Part shown: positions 33,149 to 42,958 of the stretch, one piece after another | Layout: each line of letters starts with the position of its first letter | Position numbering within the stretch: the first letter of the stretch is position 1 | Assembly (NCBI GenBank): GCA_045594245.1 | Contig: JAZNYG010000015.1 | Span: 80,866-144,865, forward strand | Source of the DNA: UBA1189 sp045594245 | GTDB taxonomy: Bacteria > Bacteroidota > Bacteroidia > Bacteroidales > Bacteroidaceae | DNA: 64,000 nt | Direction: 5' to 3' | Program-made: the position numbers and the translations under genes | Notes under the pieces: generated by a model | Seen by the model: only the letters and a program-made list of their open reading frames with translations | Database searches by the model: none | Told to the model about the DNA's origin: nothing

Positions 33149-34900
33149 ATGGCAAAGTACAACATCGAAGAGGAATATACATCGTTACATTCCTCTTTTC
33201 CTATATACAAACACCGTCCTATCGTCGGCATCACAGGCAACTACGACAGTGGTAAGTGTACACTGCTCGAAGGGTATTACCGTTCAGTGTTGGAAGCTGG
33301 TGGCACACCGATTGTCATCCCCGCATTTGAGGACACAGATGCTATGGTGAGCCTGCTCGATCATGTAGACGCACTTATCCTCTCTGGTGGAGGCGACATC
33401 AACCCCCTTTACTTGGACGAGGAACCAATCCGCGAACTCAGTTCCATCAATCCTGCCCGCGATAGCCAAGAATTGCTTTTGGTACGCCTCGCTGCCAACC
33501 GTCAAATACCCATCCTTGGAATCTGCCGTGGCATACAAGTAATGACGGCAGCTCTCGGAGGTAAGCTTTATCAGGATATCTACAAAGAAGCCGGAGCCAC
33601 GCTCAAGCATAGCCAAGATACAGAGCGCCATACCGCCACTCATAGTGTGCGTATAGCCTCATCGAGCAAGTTGTCAAAAATCTTCGGTACCACTAATCTG
33701 TATGTAAATTCGTTTCATCACCAGGCCGTAAAGGAGGCTGCTCCTGGCTTTGCTGTCACAGCCGTATCGCCCGACGGACTCATCGAAGCTGTAGAAAGTA
33801 TTCATGGCAAGTCAATGTTGGGTGTGCAGTGGCATCCAGAATGTATGATACTTGGTGGCGACCGCACTATGATACCGCTTTTCGAATGGATTGTAGGCGA
33901 AGCTCGCTCCTATGCCGAAGCTCGCGAGCTGCATAAGCGCATCCTCACTTTGGATACGCACTGCGATACTCCGATGAAGTTTGACCAGCAAATACGTTTC
34001 GACAGCCGTGACCCACGCATTCTCGTAGACCTTCATAAAATGACGGAAGGGCGCCTCGATGCCACCATTATGGTAGCTTACTTACGACAACTTGAGCGCG
34101 ACAAGGCATCCCTTGAGGCCGCATTTGCAAAGGCCGAGCGCTTGCTCACCGAGATAGAGAACATGGTGGCTCATAGTGCCAATAGCGTAGGTATAGCTTA
34201 TACGCCAGATGACCTCTATCATCTCAAGCATGAAGGGCGCTGTGCTCTGATGCTTGGCATTGAGAACGGTTATGCCATAGGCGACGATATTAGTCGTATC
34301 GAGCACTTCCGCCGTCGCGGTGTCGTATATATGACACTTTGCCACAATGGCGACAATGACCTGTGCGACTCCGCACGTGGTAATGGCGAGCACGGTGGGC
34401 TCAGTGCTTTGGGGCGCGAGGCAATTCGTGAGATGAATCGCGTAGGCATGATGGTCGATCTTTCACACGCAGCAGAGAGCAGCTTTTACCAAGCCATCGA
34501 AGCCAGCAGTACACCTATCGTTTGTAGTCACTCGTCAGCTCGTGCCTTGTGCGATCATCCACGCAACCTCACCGATGATCAACTGCGTGCTCTTGCTGTC
34601 TCAGGCGGTGTGGCCCAAGTATGCCTTTACGATGGATTCCTACGCCAAGAGGGTGGTGCTACTGTGGACGATGCCGTACGCCACATCCGACATATGGTGA
34701 ACATAGCCGGTATCGACCACGTGGGCATAGGTACCGACTTCGATGGCGATGGCGGAATTATCGGGTGTGCCGATGCTTCGGAGGTTATCAACCTTACCCG
34801 CCGTCTTCTGGCAGAGGAATTCACAGAAGAAGATCTCGCGAAACTATGGGGAGGGAACTTCCTTCGTGTTATGAGTATAGCACAAGGTAATTGTTTGTAA
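33149..34900 (+). CDS. Fusion of class I glutamine amidotransferase-like (C26) and membrane-dipeptidase-like (M19) enzymes
   Basis: A 583-residue protein with no signal peptide. Residues 20-255 resemble gamma-glutamyl-gamma-aminobutyrate hydrolase (C26): LSGGGDINP near 78, the nucleophile in LGICRGIQVM near 129 and the His-Glu pair in GVQWHPE near 230. Residues about 265-575 resemble metal-dependent M19 dipeptidases: LDTHCDTP near 270, GIENGYA near 370, DLSHAAE near 437, CSHSSAR near 460 and GTDFDGDGG near 530. A two-step breakdown of gamma-glutamyl peptides is a reasonable inference. It is co-transcribed with an Lrp regulator, which fits amino acid catabolism. Length matches a known Bacteroides-type fusion. 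Confidence 0.85.
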   Translation: MAKYNIEEEYTSLHSSFPIYKHRPIVGITGNYDSGKCTLLEGYYRSVLEAGGTPIVIPAFEDTDAMVSLLDHVDALILSGGGDINPLYLDEEPIRELSSINPARDSQELLLVRLAANRQIPILGICRGIQVMTAALGGKLYQDIYKEAGATLKHSQDTERHTATHSVRIASSSKLSKIFGTTNLYVNSFHHQAVKEAAPGFAVTAVSPDGLIEAVESIHGKSMLGVQWHPECMILGGDRTMIPLFEWIVGEARSYAEARELHKRILTLDTHCDTPMKFDQQIRFDSRDPRILVDLHKMTEGRLDATIMVAYLRQLERDKASLEAAFAKAERLLTEIENMVAHSANSVGIAYTPDDLYHLKHEGRCALMLGIENGYAIGDDISRIEHFRRRGVVYMTLCHNGDNDLCDSARGNGEHGGLSALGREAIREMNRVGMMVDLSHAAESSFYQAIEASSTPIVCSHSSARALCDHPRNLTDDQLRALAVSGGVAQVCLYDGFLRQEGGATVDDAVRHIRHMVNIAGIDHVGIGTDFDGDGGIIGCADASEVINLTRRLLAEEFTEEDLAKLWGGNFLRVMSIAQGNCL

Positions 34901-34911
34901 TCTTATATGTT

Positions 34912-35904
34912 ATGAATAAACAACGCATCGTCACGCTTGATCTCATCCGCTTAGTTGCCATCCTGCTTGTCATTATGCAACATGCGTGGACGGGATTACA
35001 GCTCGATGAGCCCTCGGCAGGCACTGGACGATTCTTCTACCATGCCATGGTGGTGATTGGTGTGCCACTGTTCTTCATGCTCTCAGGTGCCCTGCTATTA
35101 GGTGCTCCCACACAGCCAGTACCCGACTTCCTCCGCAAACGGTTCAAGCGGTTGCTCACTCCCTTCCTCCTGTGGGGAACAGTCGTATATGCCCTGTCGG
35201 TCGTCATGCATAAATACCCCGACATCACTACATTCACGGAGGCGGTGCGCAACTATATCCCCTACATGCTTTCCGACAAGGTGAATGCCTCCTACTGGTA
35301 TATCTTCGTACTGATAGGACTCTATCTGTTGACACCTTTCATGCAGCGGGCCTTGGCTGCTCCTCAGGGGAAGCAGCTTACGCAATACGGGCTATTGCTC
35401 TGGTTGGCCTGGATATTGCTGCGCGCCTACTACCCACAGTTTGGTCCCATGCGCTACTACAGCGGTTCAGCCTTTATGTATATGGGATTTTTCCTGTGTG
35501 GCCACTATTGCGTAAAGTACCTGCCGAAAGGTCGTGCCAACAAATGGATCGGGATTCTCGGATTCGTTGTGGCCTATGCACTCAATGTATGGGGGCTTTC
35601 AGCAGGATTCAGTACCTCACTCGCCCACACGCTAGCTGTCATCAGTCTGTTCATTCTATTACAGTCATGTTCGGTGCCACGCAAAGCTGAAGGTTTCGTC
35701 GTCTCTTCCGGACGCTACACCTATACCATCTATTTTGTACACGTATTGGTAGTAGCAGCGCTTTGCACACTCGATCTATGGGGTTGGTGTCCTCTATGGA
35801 TACGCCCGATAGTCATCACTCTACTCGCTTTTGCTATCAGCTATCTTGTGGCCTATATCTTTGATCGCATCCGATTCGTACCGAACGCTTGGGTGGGTAT
35901 TTGA
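34912..35904 (+). CDS. Acyltransferase family 3 membrane protein
   Basis: A 330-residue integral membrane protein with about ten helices. The acyltransferase-3 opening LDLIRLVAILLVIMQHAW near 9-26 carries the conserved Arg and His. RRFKRLLTPF-type KRFKRLLTPFLLW follows near 78-90, and the C-terminal SGRYTYTIYFVHVL near 263-276 is typical. These proteins O-acetylate sugars or peptidoglycan across the membrane. ATG 34912 is preferred over the TTG at 34891 that overlaps the previous gene. It may modify the surface glycan made by the cluster downstream, but it is separated from it by metG. Confidence 0.85.
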   Translation: MNKQRIVTLDLIRLVAILLVIMQHAWTGLQLDEPSAGTGRFFYHAMVVIGVPLFFMLSGALLLGAPTQPVPDFLRKRFKRLLTPFLLWGTVVYALSVVMHKYPDITTFTEAVRNYIPYMLSDKVNASYWYIFVLIGLYLLTPFMQRALAAPQGKQLTQYGLLLWLAWILLRAYYPQFGPMRYYSGSAFMYMGFFLCGHYCVKYLPKGRANKWIGILGFVVAYALNVWGLSAGFSTSLAHTLAVISLFILLQSCSVPRKAEGFVVSSGRYTYTIYFVHVLVVAALCTLDLWGWCPLWIRPIVITLLAFAISYLVAYIFDRIRFVPNAWVGI

Positions 35905-35986
35905 TGGTTGGTAAGTGCCTTTTCTTATTGGTGGAAGAATACGTGTAAATTAGCTTGCACTATCTTTAGTGCCGGCTTTTCAAGCT

Positions 35987-36057
35987 CAGAAATTAGGCGG
36001 CGCCTCGGAAAAATACAAGTAAACTTGCTTTTTCGCTCGGCTTGCACTAATTTTGCA
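35987..36057 (+). promoter_or_regulatory. Repeated promoter module, metG copy
   Basis: This 71-bp segment matches 52053-52123 (before typA) at about 64 positions. It contains a palindrome around CAAGT-aa-ACTTG whose right arm carries the -33 TTG (36025-36027), 20 bp before TAATTTTG (36048-36055). A degenerate earlier copy of the -7 region (TTGCACTATCTTTA) ends at 35968. Confidence 0.75.
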
Positions 36058-36080
36058 ACAATTAAGTAAATAGCAGTATT

Positions 36081-38141
36081 ATGGAAAAGAAATTCAAGAG
36101 AACGACCGTCACTTCGGCACTTCCCTATGCCAACGGTCCTGTACATATCGGTCACCTGGCTGGCGTATACGTGCCGGCCGACATCTACGTGCGCTACCTC
36201 CGTCTCAAGGGTGAGGAGGTGCTCTTCGTGGGCGGATCAGACGAGCACGGCGTGCCCGTGACCCAGCGTGCCCGCAAGGAGGGCATCACGCCGCAGGATG
36301 TGGTGGACCGCTACCACAGCATCATCAAGGAGAGCTTCAAGGAGTTCGGCATCTCGTTCGACGTATACAGCCGTACCACATCGGACGTGCATCATAAGTT
36401 TGCGTCGGACTTCTTCCGCAAGCTCTACGATGAGGGCAAGCTGGTGGAGCAGTCGACTATGCAGTTCTACGATGAGAAGACAGGAAAGTTCCTCACCGAC
36501 CGCGACGTGGTGGGCGAGTGCCCCTACTGCCACAAGCAGGCCTACGGCAACCAATGCGAGGAGGGCTGCGGACGTGCACTGGAGCCTACAGAGCTCATCA
36601 ACCCCCGCTCCAAGGAGACAGGCGAGACTCCCGTGCTCCGTGAGACCAAGAACTGGTACCTGCCGCTCAACGAATACCAGCAGTGGCTGAAGGAATGGAT
36701 ACTGGAGGGTCACAAGGAGTGGCGCCCCAACGTGTATGGCCAGTGCAAGAGCTGGCTCGACATGGACCTGCAGCCCCGTGCCATGACGCGCGACCTCGAC
36801 TGGGGTATCCCCGTGCCCGTAGAGGGAGCCGACGGCAAGGTGCTCTACGTATGGTTCGATGCGCCCATCGGCTACATCAGTAACACCAAAGAGCTGTGCG
36901 ACAACGAACCCGAGCGCTGGGGCTCTTGGGAGAAGTGGTGGCAGGATGAGGACACACGCCTGCTGCACTTCATCGGCAAGGACAACATCGTGTTCCACTG
37001 CATCATCTTCCCCACCATGATGAAGGCGCACGGAGGATATGTGATGCCCGACAACGTGCCGAGCAACGAGTTCCTCAACCTCGAGGACGACAAGATATCT
37101 ACCTCGCGCAACTGGGCCGTATGGCTGCACGAGTACCTCGTGGATTTCCCCGGCAAGCAGGACGTATTGCGCTACGTGCTCACGGCCAATGCACCCGAGA
37201 CCAAGGACAACAACTTCACCTGGCGCGACTTCCAGGCACGCAACAACAATGAGCTGGTGGCCGTATACGGTAACTTCGTGAACCGCGCCTTAGTGCTCAC
37301 ACACAAATATTTCGACGGCAAGGTGCCCGCATGTGGCACGCTCACCGACTATGACAAGGCTACCATCGCCGAGTTTATGGACGTGAAGGCCGAGGTGGAG
37401 AAGCTGCTCGACACCTTCAAGTTCCGCGAGGCACAGAAGGAGGCCATGAACCTCGCCCGCATCGGCAACAAGTATCTGGCCGACACCGAGCCTTGGAAGC
37501 TGGCCAAGACCGATATGGAGCGCGTAGGCACCATCCTCAACCTGTCGTTGCAGCTCGCTGCCAACCTCGCCATCGCCTTCGAGCCCTTCCTGCCCTTCAG
37601 CAGCGAGAAGCTGCGCGGCATGCTCGGCATGGAGACGTTCGAGTGGAACCAGCTCGGCAGCACCGACCTGCTCGCTGCAGGCCATCAGCTCGGTAAGGCC
37701 GAACTCCTGTTCGAGAAGATTGAAGACAGCGCCATCGACGCCCAGATGCAGCGCCTCGAGGATATCAAGAAGGCCAACGAGGCAGCCAACTACAAGGCCA
37801 ATCCCGTGAAGCCCACCGTATCGTTCGAGGATTGGGAGAAGCTCGACATCCGTGTAGGCACCGTGCTCGAATGTGAGCGCGTGCCCAAGATGAAGAAGCT
37901 GCTCAAGTTCAAGATTGCCGACGGACTCGCCGACCGCACCATCGTGAGCGGCATCGCCGAGCACTACGCTCCCGAAGAGCTCGTAGGCAAGCAGGTGCTC
38001 TTCATCGCCAACTTCGCTCCCCGCCAGTTCAAGAACGGTCTCGTGAGCGAGGGCATGATCCTCAGTGCCGAGAACTACGACGGTTCGCTGGCTGTGACAT
38101 CGCTCCTACGCGAGGTGAAGCCGGGAAGTGAGGTTAAGTAA
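36081..38141 (+). CDS. metG: Methionyl-tRNA synthetase
   Basis: A 686-residue class I synthetase that charges tRNA-Met. The HIGH motif is in PYANGPVHIGHLAG near 13-26. A zinc knuckle with CPYCHKQAYGNQCEEGC lies near 147-163. The KMSKS loop is KISTSRN near 337-343. The anticodon-binding helical domain follows, and a C-terminal Trbp111-like OB domain (about 580-686: FEDWEKLDIRVGTVLECERVP) dimerises and binds tRNA. Full length. The promoter module at 35987-36057 drives it. Confidence 0.96.
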   Translation: MEKKFKRTTVTSALPYANGPVHIGHLAGVYVPADIYVRYLRLKGEEVLFVGGSDEHGVPVTQRARKEGITPQDVVDRYHSIIKESFKEFGISFDVYSRTTSDVHHKFASDFFRKLYDEGKLVEQSTMQFYDEKTGKFLTDRDVVGECPYCHKQAYGNQCEEGCGRALEPTELINPRSKETGETPVLRETKNWYLPLNEYQQWLKEWILEGHKEWRPNVYGQCKSWLDMDLQPRAMTRDLDWGIPVPVEGADGKVLYVWFDAPIGYISNTKELCDNEPERWGSWEKWWQDEDTRLLHFIGKDNIVFHCIIFPTMMKAHGGYVMPDNVPSNEFLNLEDDKISTSRNWAVWLHEYLVDFPGKQDVLRYVLTANAPETKDNNFTWRDFQARNNNELVAVYGNFVNRALVLTHKYFDGKVPACGTLTDYDKATIAEFMDVKAEVEKLLDTFKFREAQKEAMNLARIGNKYLADTEPWKLAKTDMERVGTILNLSLQLAANLAIAFEPFLPFSSEKLRGMLGMETFEWNQLGSTDLLAAGHQLGKAELLFEKIEDSAIDAQMQRLEDIKKANEAANYKANPVKPTVSFEDWEKLDIRVGTVLECERVPKMKKLLKFKIADGLADRTIVSGIAEHYAPEELVGKQVLFIANFAPRQFKNGLVSEGMILSAENYDGSLAVTSLLREVKPGSEVK

Positions 38142-38157
38142 GAAATTCTAATAGATG

Positions 38158-38205
38158 AAAGATGAGGGTAGGCTTCATGGAACTCTGCTCTTATCTTTCT
38201 TTTTT
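38158..38205 (+). terminator. Terminator of metG
   Basis: AAAGAT-GAG (38158-38166) pairs with CTC-tt-ATCTTT (38188-38198), followed by CTTTTTT. Confidence 0.5.
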
Positions 38206-38234
38206 ATAGGTAAATTCATTTATTTCTGTCATAG

Positions 38235-39764
38235 ATGTCCGTAGTCAATCAGAAACGTATAGCCAAGAACACAGCCTTACTTTATGTGAGGATGCTGCTA
38301 ATCATGGCTATCAGTCTGTATACTTCACGTGTGATTCTGAGCACGTTAGGAAAGATTGATTTTGGGCTTTACAATGTTATCGGGGCCATTGTTGTTAACT
38401 TTTCGTTTCTCAATGGCATGTTATCATCGGCTTGTAGCCGATATTTTGCGATAGAGCTGGGAAGAAATGACCATAAAGCTCTGAAGCGTGTATTCAGTCT
38501 TAACCTTACACTTTTCATTGTCTTAGGCGTCATCATACTTTTGCTCTCAGAATCTGTAGGCCTATGGTTTCTTAATAATAAGATGAAGATACCATCCGAT
38601 AGAATGGTAGCAGCACAGTGGGTATATCAGTGTTCCATTGTTGCCTTCATCATCAATATGCTTTCTACTCCTTACCGCTCTATCATTATAGCTCGTGAGA
38701 AAATGAAGATTTTTGCATATAGTAGTATTATTGAGACAGTGTTGAAGCTGGGTATTGTATTCCTATTGCTTATTTCTCCTGTTGATAAACTGATAACATA
38801 TGCTGTGCTGATGTTGCTTATTACGGTAGGTACAAGCGGGTTCTATTATCTGTATTGTAAGCATTACTATGCCGAATGCCGTTACTCCTTTGTTTGGGAC
38901 AAGTCTTTGCTAAAGGAAATATTAGGCTATACTGGTTGGAATGTGATTGGTATACTTTCGGGAATTGGTAAAAGTGCGGGTGTGAACTTGTTACTAAATA
39001 TGTTCTATGGTGCAATAGTAAATACCGCTCGAGGTATTGCTTACCAAGTGTTTGTAAATGTCAATCAATTTGTAACAAATTTCACTACGGCTTTTAATCC
39101 ACAAATAACCAAGTCGTATTCGGCCAATGCGAGGAGTGAGATGTTGAAACTAGTGTTTCAAAGCTCCAAGTTCTCATATTATTTACTATTCCTTTTAGTA
39201 CTTCCTGTTATAGCAGAAACACCCTATCTGCTGGATTTATGGTTGGGTAAGGATAACGTAGTGGAATATAGCGTGTCGTTTGCTCGTCTTATGTTGATTG
39301 CGGCACTGATTGACTCTATCAGCTACCCTCTTGTAACGTCTGTACAGGCTACAGGCAAGGTGAAGTGGTATCAGATAATGGTGGGAGGTACTATGCTGAT
39401 GGTATTGCCCATATCATATTTCATGTTGAAATTTGGAAATTTTGAGCCAGAAATTGTCTTCTACATCATCATTGCTGCTTCTGTTGTAGCACAAGTATTC
39501 CGTGTCTATTTCATGAAACGACAGCTAGGAATGGATGTGGCTTTGTATTGTCGCTGTGTATTGCTTCCTATAGGGGTGACGACGGTAATACCCTCTATTA
39601 TTGTAGCAGGTGTATCCTTGAAAATGGCATCTTCGTTCGTCAATCTAGTAGTCGTTACGCTGATTAGTATCGTCGTTACCTGTATCACTATAGCTATATT
39701 TGGACTTACAGATTCTGAGAGGAAAAGTATAGTAAGGACGATTAAGGATAAAATTGGTAAATGA
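38235..39764 (+). CDS. wzx: Wzx-type polysaccharide flippase
   Basis: A 509-residue inner-membrane protein with about 14 helices of the MOP superfamily. It flips undecaprenyl-linked repeat units to the periplasm. The N-terminal NTALLYVRMLLIMAISLYTSRVIL stretch and the positively charged RYFAIELGRND loop near 70 are typical of Bacteroidetes O-antigen/capsule flippases. It is the first gene of the glycan cluster. The polymerase (wzy), chain-length regulator and initiating transferase are not in the window. Base composition is AT-richer than metG. Confidence 0.88.
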   Translation: MSVVNQKRIAKNTALLYVRMLLIMAISLYTSRVILSTLGKIDFGLYNVIGAIVVNFSFLNGMLSSACSRYFAIELGRNDHKALKRVFSLNLTLFIVLGVIILLLSESVGLWFLNNKMKIPSDRMVAAQWVYQCSIVAFIINMLSTPYRSIIIAREKMKIFAYSSIIETVLKLGIVFLLLISPVDKLITYAVLMLLITVGTSGFYYLYCKHYYAECRYSFVWDKSLLKEILGYTGWNVIGILSGIGKSAGVNLLLNMFYGAIVNTARGIAYQVFVNVNQFVTNFTTAFNPQITKSYSANARSEMLKLVFQSSKFSYYLLFLLVLPVIAETPYLLDLWLGKDNVVEYSVSFARLMLIAALIDSISYPLVTSVQATGKVKWYQIMVGGTMLMVLPISYFMLKFGNFEPEIVFYIIIAASVVAQVFRVYFMKRQLGMDVALYCRCVLLPIGVTTVIPSIIVAGVSLKMASSFVNLVVVTLISIVVTCITIAIFGLTDSERKSIVRTIKDKIGK

Positions 39765-39765
39765 T

Positions 39766-40866
39766 ATGAAGATAGGAATTCTAACCTTTCATAGGGCACA
39801 TAACTTCGGAGCCTTTCTGCAGGCTTTCGCCCTCAAGACCTTTCTGGAGGAGAAGGGGCATGAAGTGGAACTCGTAGATTATTGGCCCAAAGAGCATGCT
39901 GCACTATATAGGTCTTTCTATAAAGAAGAAGTCAAGTCGTTTAAGGGTTTTCTTCGAGAATGTGTAGTCGCATATTATAGAAAAAATAAGGCTAAGTCAT
40001 TTATCAACGCTCAGAAAAAGAATTGGGGACTTGGCGAAAAGCCTTGTTACGAAAACGCTCAACAACTCTCACGGGTGTCGTATGATCTTCTTATCTATGG
40101 AAGTGACCAAATATGGTGGAAATCAAGGCTTAAAGGGATGCCTGGGTTTGATATAGCATATTGGGGAGAGTATGTTCCTAAAACGATTACTCGGGTAAGT
40201 TACGCCGCTAGTATGGGGGCTGTGGATCTAAATTCTGAAGACAAGCAAACCATACAACAGCTGTTGAAAAATTTCAACCATATTTCAGTACGTGAGAACC
40301 AATTAAAGGACTCTATACAGCCTCTTACAAACAAGGCTATTGAAGTGAATATTGATCCAACCTTGCTCTTGGAGAAAGAATGTTGGGAGAACCTTTGTAC
40401 ATATACTCCAGAAAGAAGGTATATTCTCTATTATCGAGTGATGATTGATGAGGAATCTGATAGGGTAGCGCAACAACTAAGCTGTCAGACAGGTCTACCT
40501 ATCATTCGTATTGATGCTGCTATTGGAAGTTATCGTAATCTTTCTAAATATACCAAACGGGCTTCCCCTTTTGATTTTATATCACTGATAAGGAATGCGG
40601 AATACGTGGTGTCTACTTCTTTTCATGGAGTTGCTTTTTCTGTCATTTTTGAGAAGCAATTTTATGCAATAGGTATGGGGAATCGGAGTAATCGAGTCCA
40701 GTCCCTATTGTCCGCATTGGGAATAGGACAGAGGTTGATAAATAAGAAAGAAGATATCTCGGCATTGGAAACAATCGATTATGCAAAAGTAAAAGAGAGA
40801 TTAGGAGAACTGCGTCGACAAGCAATAATGTATCTAACACGTGTCACTGATGAAAGAGATAATTAA
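39766..40866 (+). CDS. Polysaccharide pyruvyltransferase-like protein
   Basis: A 366-residue protein of the CsaB/WcaK group, which add ketal pyruvate to sugars, or act in related roles. Features are MKIGILTFHRAHNFGAFLQAFAL at the start, YGSDQIWW near 113, SYAASMGAVDL near 148 and VSTSFHGVAFSVIF near 285-298 with the conserved histidine. ATG 39766 begins one base after the flippase stop; the TTG at 39754 is less likely. It often pairs with a nitroreductase-like gene in Bacteroidetes glycan loci, as it does here. Confidence 0.85.
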   Translation: MKIGILTFHRAHNFGAFLQAFALKTFLEEKGHEVELVDYWPKEHAALYRSFYKEEVKSFKGFLRECVVAYYRKNKAKSFINAQKKNWGLGEKPCYENAQQLSRVSYDLLIYGSDQIWWKSRLKGMPGFDIAYWGEYVPKTITRVSYAASMGAVDLNSEDKQTIQQLLKNFNHISVRENQLKDSIQPLTNKAIEVNIDPTLLLEKECWENLCTYTPERRYILYYRVMIDEESDRVAQQLSCQTGLPIIRIDAAIGSYRNLSKYTKRASPFDFISLIRNAEYVVSTSFHGVAFSVIFEKQFYAIGMGNRSNRVQSLLSALGIGQRLINKKEDISALETIDYAKVKERLGELRRQAIMYLTRVTDERDN

Positions 40867-41863
40867 GCGTATACTTCCCAAGAAGTGGGTGGAAAAGCAC
40901 AGCTTGTATAAGTTGAAACGTAGGTACATGCAGCATTTCGAACACGATATACTGCGCTATAATACCTACTCTGGTTTGTGGGGTAACAAACGAAAGGAGA
41001 ATTTGTTGGGGCGCATCTCATTGCGTGCCCATGTATTGGAGAAGGGGCTTACAATGCCTGATATGCGTTTAGGATTCGGAAAAGACAATCTACTGGATTT
41101 GATAAGATTATGTCTTGCCTATAAATGCCAGTATGGTAGCGACAATGAGATTCTCTGTCAGGCAGTGGGTGTTATACGCGAATATAGAAATGTACACATA
41201 GCACAGCAATACAAGTTAGATCAGGAGGTACAAGAACAGATTGACTGTTTGGTGAATCACATGCCTGAAATCAATGCGACACAACAAGATGTATACACTG
41301 CCAAAGAATATTATGAGTATTGTCAGGCTTCTTTTGAACTTTTCTCTCAAAGTCGTCACAGTTTAAGAAACTTCTCTACAATAGTTGATGTTAGTGTTGC
41401 AGATATTGTTGAAGCTATAGAATTGGCTCAAAATGCCCCATCTTCGTGCAATAGGCAATCGTCCAGGGTTCATATTGTAGCAGAAAAAGTCCTGATAGAA
41501 AAAGTTCTAGCGTTGCAAAATGGCAATCGAGGGTTTGGCCATTTGGTAAGTAAACTACTTGTGCTGACAGTAGACCTCTCATGTTACAATGGCATCAAAG
41601 AGAGAAATCTATGTTACATAGACTCTGGCATTTATACTATGAATCTTTTGTATGCTCTCCATTACCAACAGATAGGAGCTTGTACTCTTAATTGGTGTGA
41701 CTCTCCGGAAGATGATGAACAAATCCGCTCATTGCTTAATATTCCCGCTTCAGAAACGATTACATTGCTTATCGCTTGTGGAAAAGCGCCAGAGGTAAGC
41801 TTCAAAGTAGCATCTTCACCTCGAGTAAAAGCTCAAAACATTGTCACTATACATACAAAGTAG
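40850..41863 (+). CDS. Nitroreductase-family-like protein of glycan cluster
   Basis: A 337-residue protein overlapping the pyruvyltransferase gene by 17 bp. The N-terminal 165 residues are unassigned and helical. The C-terminal part (about 170-337) has the nitroreductase FMN fold: SRHSLRNFSTI near 168 (phosphate-binding Arg-Ser-x-Arg), AIELAQNAPSSCNRQSSRVHIV near 188-209, and YIDSGIYTMNLLYALHYQQIGACTLNW near 258-284. The reaction in glycan synthesis is unknown. Confidence 0.75.
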   Translation: MKEIIKRILPKKWVEKHSLYKLKRRYMQHFEHDILRYNTYSGLWGNKRKENLLGRISLRAHVLEKGLTMPDMRLGFGKDNLLDLIRLCLAYKCQYGSDNEILCQAVGVIREYRNVHIAQQYKLDQEVQEQIDCLVNHMPEINATQQDVYTAKEYYEYCQASFELFSQSRHSLRNFSTIVDVSVADIVEAIELAQNAPSSCNRQSSRVHIVAEKVLIEKVLALQNGNRGFGHLVSKLLVLTVDLSCYNGIKERNLCYIDSGIYTMNLLYALHYQQIGACTLNWCDSPEDDEQIRSLLNIPASETITLLIACGKAPEVSFKVASSPRVKAQNIVTIHTK

Positions 41864-41872
41864 TTAGAGCAT

Positions 41873-42850
41873 ATGGCTACAGTTCCCTCCATATCCATCA
41901 TCGTAGCTGTATACAATGCAGAGATATACTTGAAGCGTTGTATAGATAGTCTTTTGGCGCAGACCTTTACAGACTTTGAAGTGCTGCTTATCAATGATGG
42001 AAGTACGGACAATTCAGGGGTGATGTGTGATGAATATGCACGAAACGATTCGCGTTTCAAGGCTTTTCATCGCACCAATCACGGAGTGGGAAGCACAAGG
42101 TATTTTGGAATGAAACAGGCGCAAGGGATATATACTCTCCATGTAGACCCAGACGACTGGCTTGACAACAACACATTAGAAGCTTTGTACGACATTGCCA
42201 GCAAGCAGCAGGCCGATATGGTCATCTATGACTTTATGGAGGAATATCCCCATAAAAGTGTGCGTAGCAAGCAACAGCCTACAGGTTGCGATACATTCCA
42301 AGTTCTATGTGATGTGCTCTCCTCCAAGCTCCAAGGAGGATGTTGCAATAAGCTGATTAGAAGAAGTTGTTATGAGAGATATAATATTAACTTTATAGAA
42401 GGGCTCAACTGGGGAGAAGATACCATTACAGTTGTACGGCTTTTGCAATGTCCTATATACGTAACTTATTGTGAAGGAACGGTGTATCATTATGACTGTC
42501 ATAGTAATGTCAATTCATATACACGGTTTGTCACGCCGGCCATACTTGAGCAACGTGAACGTTCTGTACGTGTACTAATGGATATTGTTAAGGGCGAACC
42601 TTGTATGAGCTATGTCATGTCGCGTCTTCTTACAGTCGCTTATCTGGCTATCCGTATTGATGCCTATCCTGCTAGAGGGTTCCATCATCGGTATGGGATT
42701 TTGAAGCATCATAAGATTATGAAAATGGTCGGACACTCTCTTCAAGAGAAACTTTTCGTCTGGATAGCGTTGAACGTGGGGTATTCCATGGCACGAATAC
42801 TCATGAGAGTGAAGCTATTGTATCAAAAAATAATTAAAGGCCGGAGATAG
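41873..42850 (+). CDS. Family 2 glycosyltransferase
   Basis: A 325-residue GT-A enzyme. SISIIVAVYNAEIYLKRCIDSLLAQTFTDFEVLLINDGSTDNSG-type start (nucleotide-binding Asp in NDGSTD near 42-47), DPDDW near 90-94 as the metal-binding DxD and GEDT near 182 as the catalytic base region. Sugar donor and acceptor cannot be inferred. It lies 9 bp downstream of the nitroreductase-like gene and ends the first half of the cluster. Confidence 0.9.
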   Translation: MATVPSISIIVAVYNAEIYLKRCIDSLLAQTFTDFEVLLINDGSTDNSGVMCDEYARNDSRFKAFHRTNHGVGSTRYFGMKQAQGIYTLHVDPDDWLDNNTLEALYDIASKQQADMVIYDFMEEYPHKSVRSKQQPTGCDTFQVLCDVLSSKLQGGCCNKLIRRSCYERYNINFIEGLNWGEDTITVVRLLQCPIYVTYCEGTVYHYDCHSNVNSYTRFVTPAILEQRERSVRVLMDIVKGEPCMSYVMSRLLTVAYLAIRIDAYPARGFHHRYGILKHHKIMKMVGHSLQEKLFVWIALNVGYSMARILMRVKLLYQKIIKGRR

Positions 42851-42907
42851 CTATTTATGCTAATAATATAAATCTATTGATAAGTCTGTTTATTCATAAA
42901 AAAGACG

Positions 42908-42915
42908 TATATTTG
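42908..42915 (+). promoter_or_regulatory. -7 box before the polyol-phosphate genes
   Basis: TATATTTG lies 43 bp before ATG 42959, in a 108-bp gap. It suggests a second transcription unit inside the glycan cluster. Confidence 0.5.
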
Positions 42916-42958
42916 TCCATTAAACAGCTACCTTAGGAAAGTAAAAGAAGAAAGTCGG

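Noticed and set aside
36237..37130. Long minus-strand frame inside metG
   Set aside because: Antisense shadow; the sense strand is an unmistakable synthetase.
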